Source: Phycisphaerae bacterium (lineage in GTDB: Bacteria; Planctomycetota; Phycisphaerae; Tepidisphaerales; Tepidisphaeraceae). Taken from it: 64,000 nt of DNA. This document shows, piece after piece, positions 37,655 to 46,794 of this stretch. The stretch spans positions 124,001-188,000 of the forward strand of contig BPJO01000002.1 of the NCBI GenBank assembly GCA_026004655.1, written 5' to 3'. Both the position numbers and the translations under genes were made by a program. The first letter of the stretch is position 1. Each line of letters begins with the position of its first letter. The notes beneath the pieces are model-generated. The model worked only from the letters and a program-made list of their open reading frames with translations, made no database searches and was not told the origin of the DNA.

Positions 37655-38518
37655 TCAAGAAAGAAGCGATCTTAGCAGGGGTTCGATCTGTTTCCATGTT
37701 GCAGGATCATGTCTTGCGTAAAGCAGATTGGTCTTGAGCCAATCAACGGGATTGCCGATATCGTGTCTTTTGGATTGAAGGATCACGCCGTGAATCGGAA
37801 CGGATTGGAGTTGAAGTTTGATCGCATCAGTCAGTTGAATTTCGTTTCCTTTGCCGGGCGTTGTGCGGTCGAGGCATTCAAAGATACCCGGTGTAAGTAC
37901 ATATCGCGCCGCAATGGCCAGACGAGAAGGGGCTTCCTGGGCACGGGGTTTTTCGACCAGTTGATTGATTCGGATCACGCCCGGTTCGATCAGATCACCA
38001 CCGACGATTCCGTACCGTTCGACTTTTTCGGCGGGAACTTCTTCCAGACCGATAATACTTGTCCGGTATTTGTTGTACGCTTCGATCAACTCGCGGGCCG
38101 GTGAAACAGGAGAACCAGAAAAAATTGTATCTCCCAGACAGCAAAGAAATGGTTCATTTCCGACATGTTGGCGGGCATGGAGCACCGCGTGTCCGAGTCC
38201 TCGTTGTTCGGACTGACGGGTCGTATGAATACGGACTTTTTCCTGAAGACGGAGGATGGATTCGATCAGCGACGTTTTGTTTCCTGCTGCCAGACGGGTT
38301 TCCAGCTCGGGATGACGGTCAAAATGATCCTCGACGGCTTTTTTGTCACGAGAGACGATCAGCAGTACGTCCGTTACCCCGGCGTCAGCGGCTTCCTCAA
38401 CGACGTACTGAATGGTCGGTCGATCCAACACCGGAAGCATTTCTTTCGGAATGGACTTGGCAGCCGGGAGCATGCGTGTTCCAAACCCTGCAGCAGGAAT
38501 GACGACTTTCTTGATCAT
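37655..38518 (-). CDS. galU: UTP-glucose-1-phosphate uridylyltransferase-like protein
   Basis: A 287-residue nucleotidyltransferase of the GalU type: N-terminal VVIPAAGFGTRMLPAAKSIPKEMLP (UTP-binding G-x-G-T-R and lysine), IQYVVEEAADAG, the LGDTIF metal-binding motif and LVEKP. It makes UDP-glucose or, given its neighbour, another UDP-sugar. I choose ATG 38518 (usual GalU N-terminus); the frame runs to 38569. It follows the glucuronokinase-like gene by about 73 bp on the same strand, so the two probably make a two-step route from a free sugar acid to its UDP form. Confidence 0.92.
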   Translation of the reverse strand: MIKKVVIPAAGFGTRMLPAAKSIPKEMLPVLDRPTIQYVVEEAADAGVTDVLLIVSRDKKAVEDHFDRHPELETRLAAGNKTSLIESILRLQEKVRIHTTRQSEQRGLGHAVLHARQHVGNEPFLCCLGDTIFSGSPVSPARELIEAYNKYRTSIIGLEEVPAEKVERYGIVGGDLIEPGVIRINQLVEKPRAQEAPSRLAIAARYVLTPGIFECLDRTTPGKGNEIQLTDAIKLQLQSVPIHGVILQSKRHDIGNPVDWLKTNLLYARHDPATWKQIEPLLRSLLS

Positions 38519-38591
38519 CGTGACTGACTCGTAAGTTAATGTGTAAAAAAAGCAGGCCGGTTGCGACAATGTTGTCCCAAGCCTTGAGATT

Positions 38592-39596
38592 TCAGTTCTG
38601 AGGAAAAATAACGGGTTTAATGACGGTGCAATTGATGCTTTTCATGGCTTGGACGAGTTGCTGATATTGTTCTTCTGAATGATACACGCCACAGACGGCC
38701 CCGCCGGAACCGGCGAACTTCGAGCTGCATCCCACGGATCGGGCGGTCAGGACCATCCGTTCGTTTTCGGGTGCGATTTGCATGATCGTCTTACGGATTT
38801 CGAAGTTTTCGTTGGTGATTTTGTGCAGTTCATCCCAGTCCCCGGCCAGAAGGGCTGCCCGTCCGCGGTCGGTCAGATCACGGTATTTCTGCATGGCACC
38901 GACGACCGTGGGGTCTCCGGCTTCGAACATCGCGCGGAGATTGCGGTGGGTAATGTCGCTGACTTCGGCTCGTTCCGCGTCGTAAGCAACATACAGAGGA
39001 GGCAACCGGTCCGGACGGAGCTCCTCATATTCACCATAACCTCTGGATTCCATTAGCTTTCGGTCAAAATCCATGTAGACGATGCCCTCGTAGACCTGGA
39101 TCACCCGGTCCTGCAGTCCTGCGGTGATGCCTAGTTCTTCCTTTTCCGCTGCCAACACAATGGACGGAAGAACCGTTTTGGGTATTTCAACACCATAAAA
39201 CTGTGACAAGGCCCGCATCGTGGCCACGATGATACTGCTGGAACCACTCAGACCCACCAGACGAGGGATCGTGGTTTCAAACTGAAGCGTGAAATTCCGA
39301 TCATGCAGCCGGTGCCCGTGTTTGATGGCATAATCATGAAACTTCTTGATGGCGGCCTTCATCAGACGCTGACCACCATAGTATCCGTATAATTTCTGGT
39401 CCCGAAGGAAATGAGCCACCGAGTCGTAACGGGCAAAGTCTTCTTTGGTAGGCAGGATCTCAAAATGAGGAGATTCCCATAACTTCACCGTGGCAGCAAA
39501 GTTACGGATGATAAACGAGATCGTTTTCCCGAAATACCCGTCGGACGGATTCCCGACCAGGCCGGCCCGAGCGTATGCGTGTGCAGTAATGATCAT
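38592..39596 (-). CDS. GHMP kinase, glucuronokinase-like
   Basis: A 334-residue GHMP-family sugar kinase. The N-terminus (ARAGLVGNPSDGYFGKTISF) closely matches the start of plant glucuronokinase, and motif 2 (GLSGSSSIIVATMRAL) and motif 3 (FAGSGGAVCGV) are intact. It would phosphorylate glucuronate or a related sugar at C1 using ATP, in the cytoplasm. I choose ATG 39596; the frame runs three codons further to a TTG. The uridylyltransferase gene lies downstream; the product UDP-glucuronate feeds exopolysaccharide synthesis. The substrate is inferred from similarity to plant enzymes. Confidence 0.8.
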   Translation of the reverse strand: MIITAHAYARAGLVGNPSDGYFGKTISFIIRNFAATVKLWESPHFEILPTKEDFARYDSVAHFLRDQKLYGYYGGQRLMKAAIKKFHDYAIKHGHRLHDRNFTLQFETTIPRLVGLSGSSSIIVATMRALSQFYGVEIPKTVLPSIVLAAEKEELGITAGLQDRVIQVYEGIVYMDFDRKLMESRGYGEYEELRPDRLPPLYVAYDAERAEVSDITHRNLRAMFEAGDPTVVGAMQKYRDLTDRGRAALLAGDWDELHKITNENFEIRKTIMQIAPENERMVLTARSVGCSSKFAGSGGAVCGVYHSEEQYQQLVQAMKSINCTVIKPVIFPQN

Positions 39597-39719
39597 TCCA
39601 CTCAAACATGCAAGACATTTCTAAAGGTGTCAAGTTGCCACCCGAAATGTAAACCATAGGTGTGTATAAAACGATTAATCGTTGCAAACCACACGAAAAG
39701 ATGATTCGATATTGTTGCT

Positions 39720-40058
39720 ATGCCAGACCCGGTTCAATCTCAGCCTGCTCCGGTGAAAGAAGCAAAGCAAAAAAACAAACCGAAGAATCTACCCCCTTAT
39801 CACGTCGTGCTCTTGGACGATGATGACCACAGCTACGAGTATGTCATCGAAATGCTCAAAGCTATCTTCGGGTATGATGAGACCAAATCGTATTCGATGG
39901 CCAAGGAAGTAGACACGACGGGTCGTGTGATCGTGTTCACCACCCACAAGGAATTGGCGGAGTTAAAACGGGATCAGATTTGCAGTTATGGTGTCGATCA
40001 TCGAGTGGCGACGTGCCAAGGATCGATGTCGGCGATCGTAGAACCCGCCGAAGAATGA
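39720..40058 (+). CDS. clpS: ATP-dependent Clp protease adaptor ClpS
   Basis: A 112-residue ClpS adaptor that binds N-degron proteins and delivers them to ClpAP/ClpCP. After a 20-residue Lys/Pro-rich tail, the core has YHVVLLDDDDHSYEYVIEML, the Asp/Asn-Asp pocket region, and ends KRDQICSYGVDHRVATC. Divergent from the GHMP kinase gene across a 123-bp gap. Clp protease genes are not in the window. Confidence 0.93.
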   Translation: MPDPVQSQPAPVKEAKQKNKPKNLPPYHVVLLDDDDHSYEYVIEMLKAIFGYDETKSYSMAKEVDTTGRVIVFTTHKELAELKRDQICSYGVDHRVATCQGSMSAIVEPAEE

Positions 40059-40159
40059 TCCTTCCGGGAAAAAAGTCTTGCATCCGGGAAGTCGATTCTT
40101 TTTACATAAACCGAGTAAACAAGGTTACTTTGCGGAACGTGATTGTCTGTACCGGGAAA

Positions 40160-41542
40160 TCATTCCCGGGGGGGTTCGATTCGGATGATCTGAGTGTTTC
40201 CTCCTCGTAGTACTTCTAGAACCAATGCGTCGCGCGGTTTTTCCTCACGGAACGTTTTGTAAACTTCCTGAAACTGTTGAACGTCTTTAACCGGGGTCTG
40301 ATTGATCGATTGAATAAAGTCGTTGGGTGTCAACTGCGCCGCTTGGGCAGCGCTTTGAGGACGAATGAAAGCAACCACGACGCCGGTCGAATCTGACGGC
40401 AGCTTGCGCAAATATCGGTCCTCAAACACCGCATCACGGGCGGTAAAACCGAGGTCTTCTGCGTAGAACCGCTCGGCTTTGTTGGCTTGGGCGGGACGTT
40501 CTCCGAGAGTCATACGAAGTGTCTTGGAGGGTGTTCCCCGGTCCGAAATCACCTCCAGTTCAACGGTTTGTCCTACGTCCATCTGACTGAGTTTGCGGTT
40601 GAATATAGCCGGGGTTTCTTCCGGAAGGTCTCCTTTTTCCAACGACTGACCGTTCAGGCCGATGATGATGTCACCCCGTTTTAATCCGGCTTGGTCGGCA
40701 GCAAATCCGGGAATGACGTCCCCAACTTGGATTGCGACTTTTCCTTTTAATCCGTAGAACTCGGCCACGTCCTTGGAAAGCCCGGTCAAACTTCCCAAAC
40801 CCGCAAACGCAATTCGGATGGGGGTTCCCGGTTCAGGAGGGTGTTTCAGAGAAGGCAAAAAATCTGAAGCAGGGGTGAACAGTCGCGTCGGATTTTCAAC
40901 CGTGACAAAAGGATTTCGGGGGTCATTTAGAAGGACCGTCCGATCCGGCTGGGAGTTAACCAGTCCGATCGCCTGACCAGACTCGTTGAACACCGGAGAA
41001 CCGATCACACTCAGACCGGTCCCATCCACCAGAACTTGAGGCACCGGTCCGCGCAGGACCGCACTGACCCTGGCGGAACAGTAATACAGGTTATAACCCG
41101 CTAATTTCGGTAGAATTCCTATGGAATGAACCGTATCCCCGACCCGGACCGGGTGGTCCGAAAACAGCACCGGTTTCCAGGTATGAGTTTGGCTGTCTTT
41201 GGGTTTGACGTAACAAATTCCGTATCGTTCATCCCTTCCGAGAAACTCCGCTTCGATTTCAGTTTCCGTCTCCCCGGGGAAGATCATCTTGAAATCCGTC
41301 ATTTGAGTGTCCGGGAGTGAACGGGGGGCTAGATCCAGACTGTAAATCGCCAAACCGTCTTCACGCACGATCGTGGCCATACCGGCAAAATCCCGTTTGC
41401 CCATTTCTCCGTCATAAGTGAATTGCACTACCACCACCGATGATTTCATGCCATCGAGCAATTCAGACGGTTTAAGTGCGTCTGCATATGCCACTGAAGC
41501 GGTCAGCAGACTCATCCATACCCATAAACTGAGAAGTTTCAT
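40160..41542 (-). CDS. HtrA-like PDZ protein with a degenerate protease domain
   Basis: A 460-residue exported protein (signal helix WVWMSLLTASVAYADA at the N-terminus) with an N-terminal trypsin-like fold and two PDZ domains (about residues 255-360 and 370-455; GDIIIGLNGQSL, NDFIQSINQTPV). The HtrA catalytic GNSGGP motif reads SVIGSPVF, so the serine is missing, and the histidine site GLAIYSLDL has no His. It is therefore likely a non-catalytic scaffold. I prefer ATG 41542 (AGG upstream, signal peptide at the start); a frame to 41665 would overlap the next gene. It follows the phospholipase D gene by 53 bp. Confidence 0.82.
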   Translation of the reverse strand: MKLLSLWVWMSLLTASVAYADALKPSELLDGMKSSVVVVQFTYDGEMGKRDFAGMATIVREDGLAIYSLDLAPRSLPDTQMTDFKMIFPGETETEIEAEFLGRDERYGICYVKPKDSQTHTWKPVLFSDHPVRVGDTVHSIGILPKLAGYNLYYCSARVSAVLRGPVPQVLVDGTGLSVIGSPVFNESGQAIGLVNSQPDRTVLLNDPRNPFVTVENPTRLFTPASDFLPSLKHPPEPGTPIRIAFAGLGSLTGLSKDVAEFYGLKGKVAIQVGDVIPGFAADQAGLKRGDIIIGLNGQSLEKGDLPEETPAIFNRKLSQMDVGQTVELEVISDRGTPSKTLRMTLGERPAQANKAERFYAEDLGFTARDAVFEDRYLRKLPSDSTGVVVAFIRPQSAAQAAQLTPNDFIQSINQTPVKDVQQFQEVYKTFREEKPRDALVLEVLRGGNTQIIRIEPPRE

Positions 41543-41595
41543 ACCTGATCCTGGCAAAAGGAGTGCTTGATGTTGATCCGATTCACCAGACCCTA

Positions 41596-42939
41596 TCATA
41601 GCAGGTATCGTAGTCTGGACACGGCCCATTGCACGAATCGATCTCTCAACGGTCTTTTTCGCCATTCGTCGGGGAGAATGGCACGGGAAAATTGGATGTC
41701 ATGATGAAACAGGTCATTCATATGTCGGGCAAAGTCGGCGCTGTGCACGATTGCACTGATTTCCAGGTTGAACTCGATACTACGGTAGTCAAGATTCGTG
41801 GACCCGACAATACTGATTCGGTCGTCCACGACAATGGTTTTGGCATGAAGAACCACATGCTGGCGCTCAAAAATAAATACGCCGTGACTCATCAGTTGTT
41901 CATAAAACGCCCGGGCGGCGGTGACCATGATAGGCAGATCGCTTTTGGCTCCAAAGAGCAATTGAACCTGCACGCCGCGTTTGGCGGCTTCGCAAAGCTC
42001 TCGGATCAGCGCGTCGTCCGGCGCGAAATAAGCCATAGTCATTCGGATGCTGGACTTGGCTTGCCCGATCAGGTCATGAAGTAACGGACGAAGCGGACTT
42101 GCGAGTGTCGGTACCGTCGCCAGAACGCCTACGGAATCCGGGTCCAGGATGTGAGAAACGGGCTGATCGGTGTCTTTGGCTTTACCGACCCGAAACCCCT
42201 TGGGAGATCGGGGGATATCGAGTCCTCCGATATACATTGCTCGGACGATCCTGCCCCCCGATCGGACATATTTCCAGGTACGAATGAACGATGACAGGAA
42301 ATGTCGGGTTGCCGGTCCGGTGACCCCCACTGCCGTGTCCCGCCAGAGTTCGGCCGGTTTCAGGTCGTTGGAGGCGACCCAACCACCGGCGTAAGGGTCG
42401 GCAATATTCAACCCGCCTACCCCGGCAAACCGGTCATCTACCACCACCAGCTTGCGGTGGTCTCGCGAGTAAGGTCTCCAACCGTAATCGCATTCCCAGG
42501 GACGAATCGGATGAAACTCCGCCACCCTCGCCCCGGCCTGTTCGAGTCGTCGAAACATCGAACGATCATTTCCGCCCCACACACCGAAACTGTCATAAAT
42601 GATGTATACGTTGACCCCTTGGCGTGCTTTTTTCAGGAGCAGGTCGGCAAAGGCTTTTCCGGTCGCGTCGTCATCCCAGATGTAAAACTCGAAACAGACG
42701 CGTGACCGTGCCTGTTCGATGGCTTCATAAGCTTTTCGGAGGGCTTCACCGTCTTTATACAGCTGGACAGTTGATCCGTCCACGAGTTTCACTGCCGGCG
42801 GCGAGGTCCATCCGTCGTCTTCCTCGCCCGGTGCGACGTTCACACCTTCCTTGTTTCGACGTAAAAGCCTTCGAAGGACCCGTTTCGGGGCCGATTCACG
42901 AAGGGGGTGATGAAAATTGCTCGGGATAGAACCGCTCAT
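41596..42939 (-). CDS. Cardiolipin synthase / phospholipase D family protein
   Basis: A 447-residue phospholipase D-superfamily enzyme with two HKD motifs, DHRKLVVVDDRFAGVGGLN and LHAKTIVVDDRISIVGSTN, the latter followed by the LDYRS typical of cardiolipin synthases. It joins phosphatidylglycerol molecules or similar. Unlike E. coli ClsA, no N-terminal membrane helices are seen, only a basic stretch (KRVLRRLLRRNK), so it resembles the ClsB type. Probably membrane-peripheral. Next to it on the same strand is the HtrA-like gene. Confidence 0.9.
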   Translation of the reverse strand: MSGSIPSNFHHPLRESAPKRVLRRLLRRNKEGVNVAPGEEDDGWTSPPAVKLVDGSTVQLYKDGEALRKAYEAIEQARSRVCFEFYIWDDDATGKAFADLLLKKARQGVNVYIIYDSFGVWGGNDRSMFRRLEQAGARVAEFHPIRPWECDYGWRPYSRDHRKLVVVDDRFAGVGGLNIADPYAGGWVASNDLKPAELWRDTAVGVTGPATRHFLSSFIRTWKYVRSGGRIVRAMYIGGLDIPRSPKGFRVGKAKDTDQPVSHILDPDSVGVLATVPTLASPLRPLLHDLIGQAKSSIRMTMAYFAPDDALIRELCEAAKRGVQVQLLFGAKSDLPIMVTAARAFYEQLMSHGVFIFERQHVVLHAKTIVVDDRISIVGSTNLDYRSIEFNLEISAIVHSADFARHMNDLFHHDIQFSRAILPDEWRKRPLRDRFVQWAVSRLRYLL

Positions 42940-43070
42940 AAAGGATTACATCATACGCGGTTCCTGCGACTACATGCAGAGGAAATGCTTTTGCTTAAAA
43001 TCTCGTACAAAACACGGAAAGGGATCGCACAGATCCGGGAACGCTCACCGGTCATAGAAACCGGAGTCGT

Positions 43071-44774
43071 CTACACGCTGACTCGGTTGCTCTGAAGGGC
43101 TTTGCGAACTTCAGTGAGCAGGGCCTCCACTTTGAAAGGTTTGAACAGAACGGCTGAGAGACCTTCCTGGCTAGCACGAACGATACAATGGTTGGGGTCG
43201 TAACCGAATCCGGTCATCAGGATGACGGGGAGTTTTTCGTTTTTCTTCTTGGCCGCCGCGAATACGTCATACCCTGTTTTGTCAGACATTTTGATGTCGG
43301 AAATGACCAGATCAAAGTCGTTGCTATTGATCAGGTCGATGGCCGATTGTCCACTCGTACCGATCGTGACGGACGCGAGATATTTTCGCAGGATGTCGGC
43401 GATGGTGGCCCGAATATTGGGTTCGTCATCGACCACCAGGACCCGAGTGCCAGAGATGATGGGGTCTTCCTGAATTTTGACGTCTTTGGCGCCGAGAATG
43501 GTATTGGGACCTTCGGCGGCTTGTCGGAGACTTGTTCGTATGAAATTGACGTTATCCAAGACGTTCTGTAATCGGGACCGCAAACGATCATCGCCGAGGT
43601 ATTCGTCCATGATCGCCCCGATGTCGGAAGCAATGTCGTTCAACGGGCCAGCGACTTCGGCGTTGACGGTGTCGGTGACGGTGTGACTGGTTTCGACCCG
43701 TTCCGTGACGAGCAGATTCAAGATATTGAGCGCGACAGCGACATATCGTCCGAAGATTTCGGCAAACTGTCGGTCATCTTCGTTGAACGCGGCCCGTTGA
43801 CGAGATTCGATGTTAAAAATCCCGATGACTTTGTCGTGGAGTCGAAGGGGAACGGTCAGTGATGATCGAGCCGAATCGAGTCCGGGGACATATCGTGGGT
43901 CTCTTTCGACATCAGGACAAATGTAAGACCTACCGGTGGCTGCGACGTAGCCAGAAATCCCGTTATTCTCCGCGTCACCGAAAAGTTCGATGTTCAAAGC
44001 CTCTTCGGGCAGACCGGCGCTCATGACGATCTCAAGTCGGTTGGTTTTTCGGTCAAGAAGCCGGATAGCAAAGTGATCAAAATGCATCAGATCTTTGGTG
44101 TAACTGATGATTTTTTCTTCCAAGAGCTTTAACCGTTCGGCCACGTTCTTGGTCATGACCAGATCGGCTTCGAGACGAACCAGCTCGCTTCCGGCTTTGT
44201 CGATGGCGTCGATCTTTTGTTGGAGTCTACGTTGACTGGTGGCATCCCAGACGATCGCGACCACCTGTACCACCTGTCCCGACGGAGAAACAATCGGAGA
44301 GCAGATCATTTCCATGAACTGCTGGTCTTCGATATTCAAAGTGTATCGTTTGGATCTGGAAGGTGCCGGGGAGCAGGGATCGGGAGGGAGATTGGTGACT
44401 TGGGTTGAAAAGAGATGAAAAGCTTCCTGACACGTGCGTCTTACTTTTTCATGAACTCTTGCTGGCCAGGCCAGCATCTTCTTGTTCATCCAATTACAGT
44501 GACCTTGACCGTCCACCAGGCATATTCCCTCACCGATGGTATTCAGGATCAACGAGGCCTGTTGACTAACCAACGCCCGTTCGAGGGGTAGAAAATCGTC
44601 TGCGTCGGAAAAAACGGCAGCGAAATGCTGACGACGCAATTGGTCGATTGCTTCGTCGATCGTCTCGGCTTGAACTAGTTCGCAATGAGATTCGAGACAC
44701 TTGACCAGATCAACGGTCAAGGTCGGATTTTGATGCCCCGTCAGGACCAAAACTTTGTTTAACCGCTCAGCCAA
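43071..44774 (-). CDS. PAS-GAF-receiver signalling protein
   Basis: A 567-residue cytoplasmic protein. Order: a degenerate N-terminal receiver-like stretch (residues 1-85), PAS (about 85-215; ASLILNTIGEGICLVDGQG), GAF (about 225-375; HFDHFAIRLLDRK, YICPDVERDPRY, SLTVPLRLHDKVIGIF), a helical segment of about 60 residues, and a C-terminal receiver (440-560) with DDEP and the phospho-Asp in LVISDIKMS and the KPF lysine. There is no histidine kinase ATPase domain, so it must receive phosphate from another kinase. No partner kinase lies beside it. Confidence 0.82.
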   Translation of the reverse strand: MAERLNKVLVLTGHQNPTLTVDLVKCLESHCELVQAETIDEAIDQLRRQHFAAVFSDADDFLPLERALVSQQASLILNTIGEGICLVDGQGHCNWMNKKMLAWPARVHEKVRRTCQEAFHLFSTQVTNLPPDPCSPAPSRSKRYTLNIEDQQFMEMICSPIVSPSGQVVQVVAIVWDATSQRRLQQKIDAIDKAGSELVRLEADLVMTKNVAERLKLLEEKIISYTKDLMHFDHFAIRLLDRKTNRLEIVMSAGLPEEALNIELFGDAENNGISGYVAATGRSYICPDVERDPRYVPGLDSARSSLTVPLRLHDKVIGIFNIESRQRAAFNEDDRQFAEIFGRYVAVALNILNLLVTERVETSHTVTDTVNAEVAGPLNDIASDIGAIMDEYLGDDRLRSRLQNVLDNVNFIRTSLRQAAEGPNTILGAKDVKIQEDPIISGTRVLVVDDEPNIRATIADILRKYLASVTIGTSGQSAIDLINSNDFDLVISDIKMSDKTGYDVFAAAKKKNEKLPVILMTGFGYDPNHCIVRASQEGLSAVLFKPFKVEALLTEVRKALQSNRVSV

Positions 44775-44890
44775 GGTAAAGACCTCTGATGATTAAATTT
44801 ACGTTAAGAGTGTAACGAATGTTCGGTTAAACGGTCAACTTTTATCCCCGGATGCGACATAAATAATTTACTCATCAGAAGTTATCGTGA

Positions 44891-45838
44891 TTATTTCAGG
44901 TTGCCAGCCGTCCACGAAGCGATGGTATCGGGATCTTGGTCTTTGGAGAACGAGTGAACGACCCGCTTGACCGGGGGTAACCCGGAGGTTTGACCCAGAC
45001 AGGCATGAACGACGAACTGGTCTTCCAAGGCTTGGACATGGACCCCGATCGGGGAATGACAGTTCCCGTTTAAATGGTGTACGACCCGTCTTTCAATCTG
45101 GACACACAAATCCGTTTCCGAATCATGGAGTTTTAGGAGCATTTGACCCAGATCGGTTCGATCGCGTCGGACCTGTACCGCCAAAGCACCTTGACCTGCA
45201 GAGGGTGTTAAATCTTTGATTGACAGTATTTTATACGAAAATGGGGGCGCATTTAACATGTCACACCGGTCCAGACCTGCCAAAGCCAGGATCGTTGCGT
45301 CGAATTGACCGGACACCACCCGTTGGACACGCGAATCGATATTCCCACGGATCGGAACGATTCGAACGTCAGGCCGATGATCCAGAATCTGGCATTGGCG
45401 TCGGAGGCTTCCGGTGGCTATCGTCGCGCCACAAGGCAGGTCCGATAACGATCGAACATTCGGATCGCGACTGATGATCACGTCTCGTGCGTCAGCCCGT
45501 TTCGGACAACACGCGATTACCAGTTCAGACGTGTCTATCAAAGGCATCGTCACCGGAACATCTTTGTAGCTGTGCACGGCCAGATCGATGCGGTTGTCCA
45601 ATAAGGCGATTTCGAGTTCCTTGGTGAACAGACCTTTTCCACCTATCTCCGCTAGGGGTTGGTTCTGGATCTGATCTCCGGTGGTCTTGATAATGATCAG
45701 CTCGACCCGAATTCCGGGGTAAGCCCGTTCCAGAGCCCGTGCGACCCACGCGGACTGTGTCCGAGCCAGTAGACTGCCCCGGGTTCCGAGTCGTAAGGGT
45801 TTATCCGGGATCAGGAAATCATCCGTCGTGGGTGTCAT
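44891..45838 (-). CDS. hemC: Hydroxymethylbilane synthase (porphobilinogen deaminase)
   Basis: A 315-residue haem-biosynthesis enzyme that links four porphobilinogens. LRLGTRGSLLARTQS opens the core; DLAVHSYKDVP contains the catalytic Asp, and the dipyrromethane cofactor is bound to Cys in LNGNCHSPIG. I use ATG 45838, which leaves a 14-residue tail before LRLGT; GTG 45886 is possible. It is divergent from the NDUFA9-like gene with only about 22 bp between starts, so promoters overlap the coding regions. Confidence 0.95.
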   Translation of the reverse strand: MTPTTDDFLIPDKPLRLGTRGSLLARTQSAWVARALERAYPGIRVELIIIKTTGDQIQNQPLAEIGGKGLFTKELEIALLDNRIDLAVHSYKDVPVTMPLIDTSELVIACCPKRADARDVIISRDPNVRSLSDLPCGATIATGSLRRQCQILDHRPDVRIVPIRGNIDSRVQRVVSGQFDATILALAGLDRCDMLNAPPFSYKILSIKDLTPSAGQGALAVQVRRDRTDLGQMLLKLHDSETDLCVQIERRVVHHLNGNCHSPIGVHVQALEDQFVVHACLGQTSGLPPVKRVVHSFSKDQDPDTIASWTAGNLK

Positions 45839-45860
45839 CGAACCGGCTATTATCTGTTTG

Positions 45861-46790
45861 ATGACAGATAAATCCATTTTTCTCACCGGTGGGACTGGTT
45901 TTGTTGGGTCGGTGGTACTGAATGAGCTGTTGGCACGGGGGTATCAGGTTCGATTGCTGTCCCGGTCCAGAAAACTCGACCGACAAGGGGTTCGGACCAT
46001 TCCGGGGGATTTATTCGATACCGAAGCGTTGGAACAGGGGATTCGGGGGACAGACGCTGTCATTCATCTGGTGGGCATCATCCGGGAGGATCCTTCCAAA
46101 CAGCAGACGTTTGAACGGATTCACTACGAGGGGTCGGTTCGGGTGATCGATGCTGCCCGTCATACTGGGGTTTCTAGGTTCGTTCACATGAGTGCCTTGG
46201 GCGCACGTGAGGAAAGTCCCAGTCTCTATGCTTCGACCAAGGCCCGCGCCGAAGGATATCTTCGTCAAAGTGGGCTAGATTACACGATTTTCAGACCTTC
46301 CATCATCTTCGGTGAGGGGGGAGAGTTTCAAAAGATGATGACCCAGTGGGCGACCGGAAAAGCTTTCCCATACCTGTTCATGCCTTACTTCGGAAGAGGT
46401 TTTTGGGGACAAACCCCGGCGAAAGTACAACCGATCCGGGTGGAAGATGTCGCCAGGGCGTTTGTCGATTCGTTGGAGATGCCTCAGACCATTCATAAGA
46501 CGATAGATCTGGTCGGTCCTCAGTCGCTGACCTGGTCTCAAATGTACCGGCAGTTTTCCAAGCACGTGACCGGCAAAATCAAACCCGCTGTCGGGATCCC
46601 GATTTGGTATGCGCGTTTGTTGACGGGTCTACTACCCGGATCATGGTTGCCCTTTAACCGGGCTCAGGTGGAAATGGCTGGGCAAGATAATGTTTCGGAC
46701 CCGAAGCAGATTCACACGTATCTGGGGTGGTTTCCTGAACCGATCCCTTGGATATCAGAACCGGTCAACAACCAAGACACTCCCGTATGA
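45861..46790 (+). CDS. NDUFA9-like / NAD(P)H-binding SDR protein
   Basis: A 309-residue extended short-chain dehydrogenase-like protein beginning IFLTGGTGFVGS (nucleotide loop GxxGxxG), with SALGA and YASTKARAE in the usual SDR positions (Tyr and Lys). It resembles the complex I NDUFA9/NAD-epimerase subgroup whose bacterial role is unsettled (quinone or lipid metabolism is often proposed). Start at ATG 45861, after a frame extension to 45828. It ends 5 bp before the convergent AIM24-type gene. Confidence 0.82.
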   Translation: MTDKSIFLTGGTGFVGSVVLNELLARGYQVRLLSRSRKLDRQGVRTIPGDLFDTEALEQGIRGTDAVIHLVGIIREDPSKQQTFERIHYEGSVRVIDAARHTGVSRFVHMSALGAREESPSLYASTKARAEGYLRQSGLDYTIFRPSIIFGEGGEFQKMMTQWATGKAFPYLFMPYFGRGFWGQTPAKVQPIRVEDVARAFVDSLEMPQTIHKTIDLVGPQSLTWSQMYRQFSKHVTGKIKPAVGIPIWYARLLTGLLPGSWLPFNRAQVEMAGQDNVSDPKQIHTYLGWFPEPIPWISEPVNNQDTPV

Positions 46791-46794
46791 ACCG

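Noticed and set aside
40152..40169. Hairpin CCGGGAA/TTCCCGG between clpS and the HtrA-like gene as a terminator.
   Set aside because: It overlaps the end of the HtrA-like coding region and has no T-tract; could be chance.
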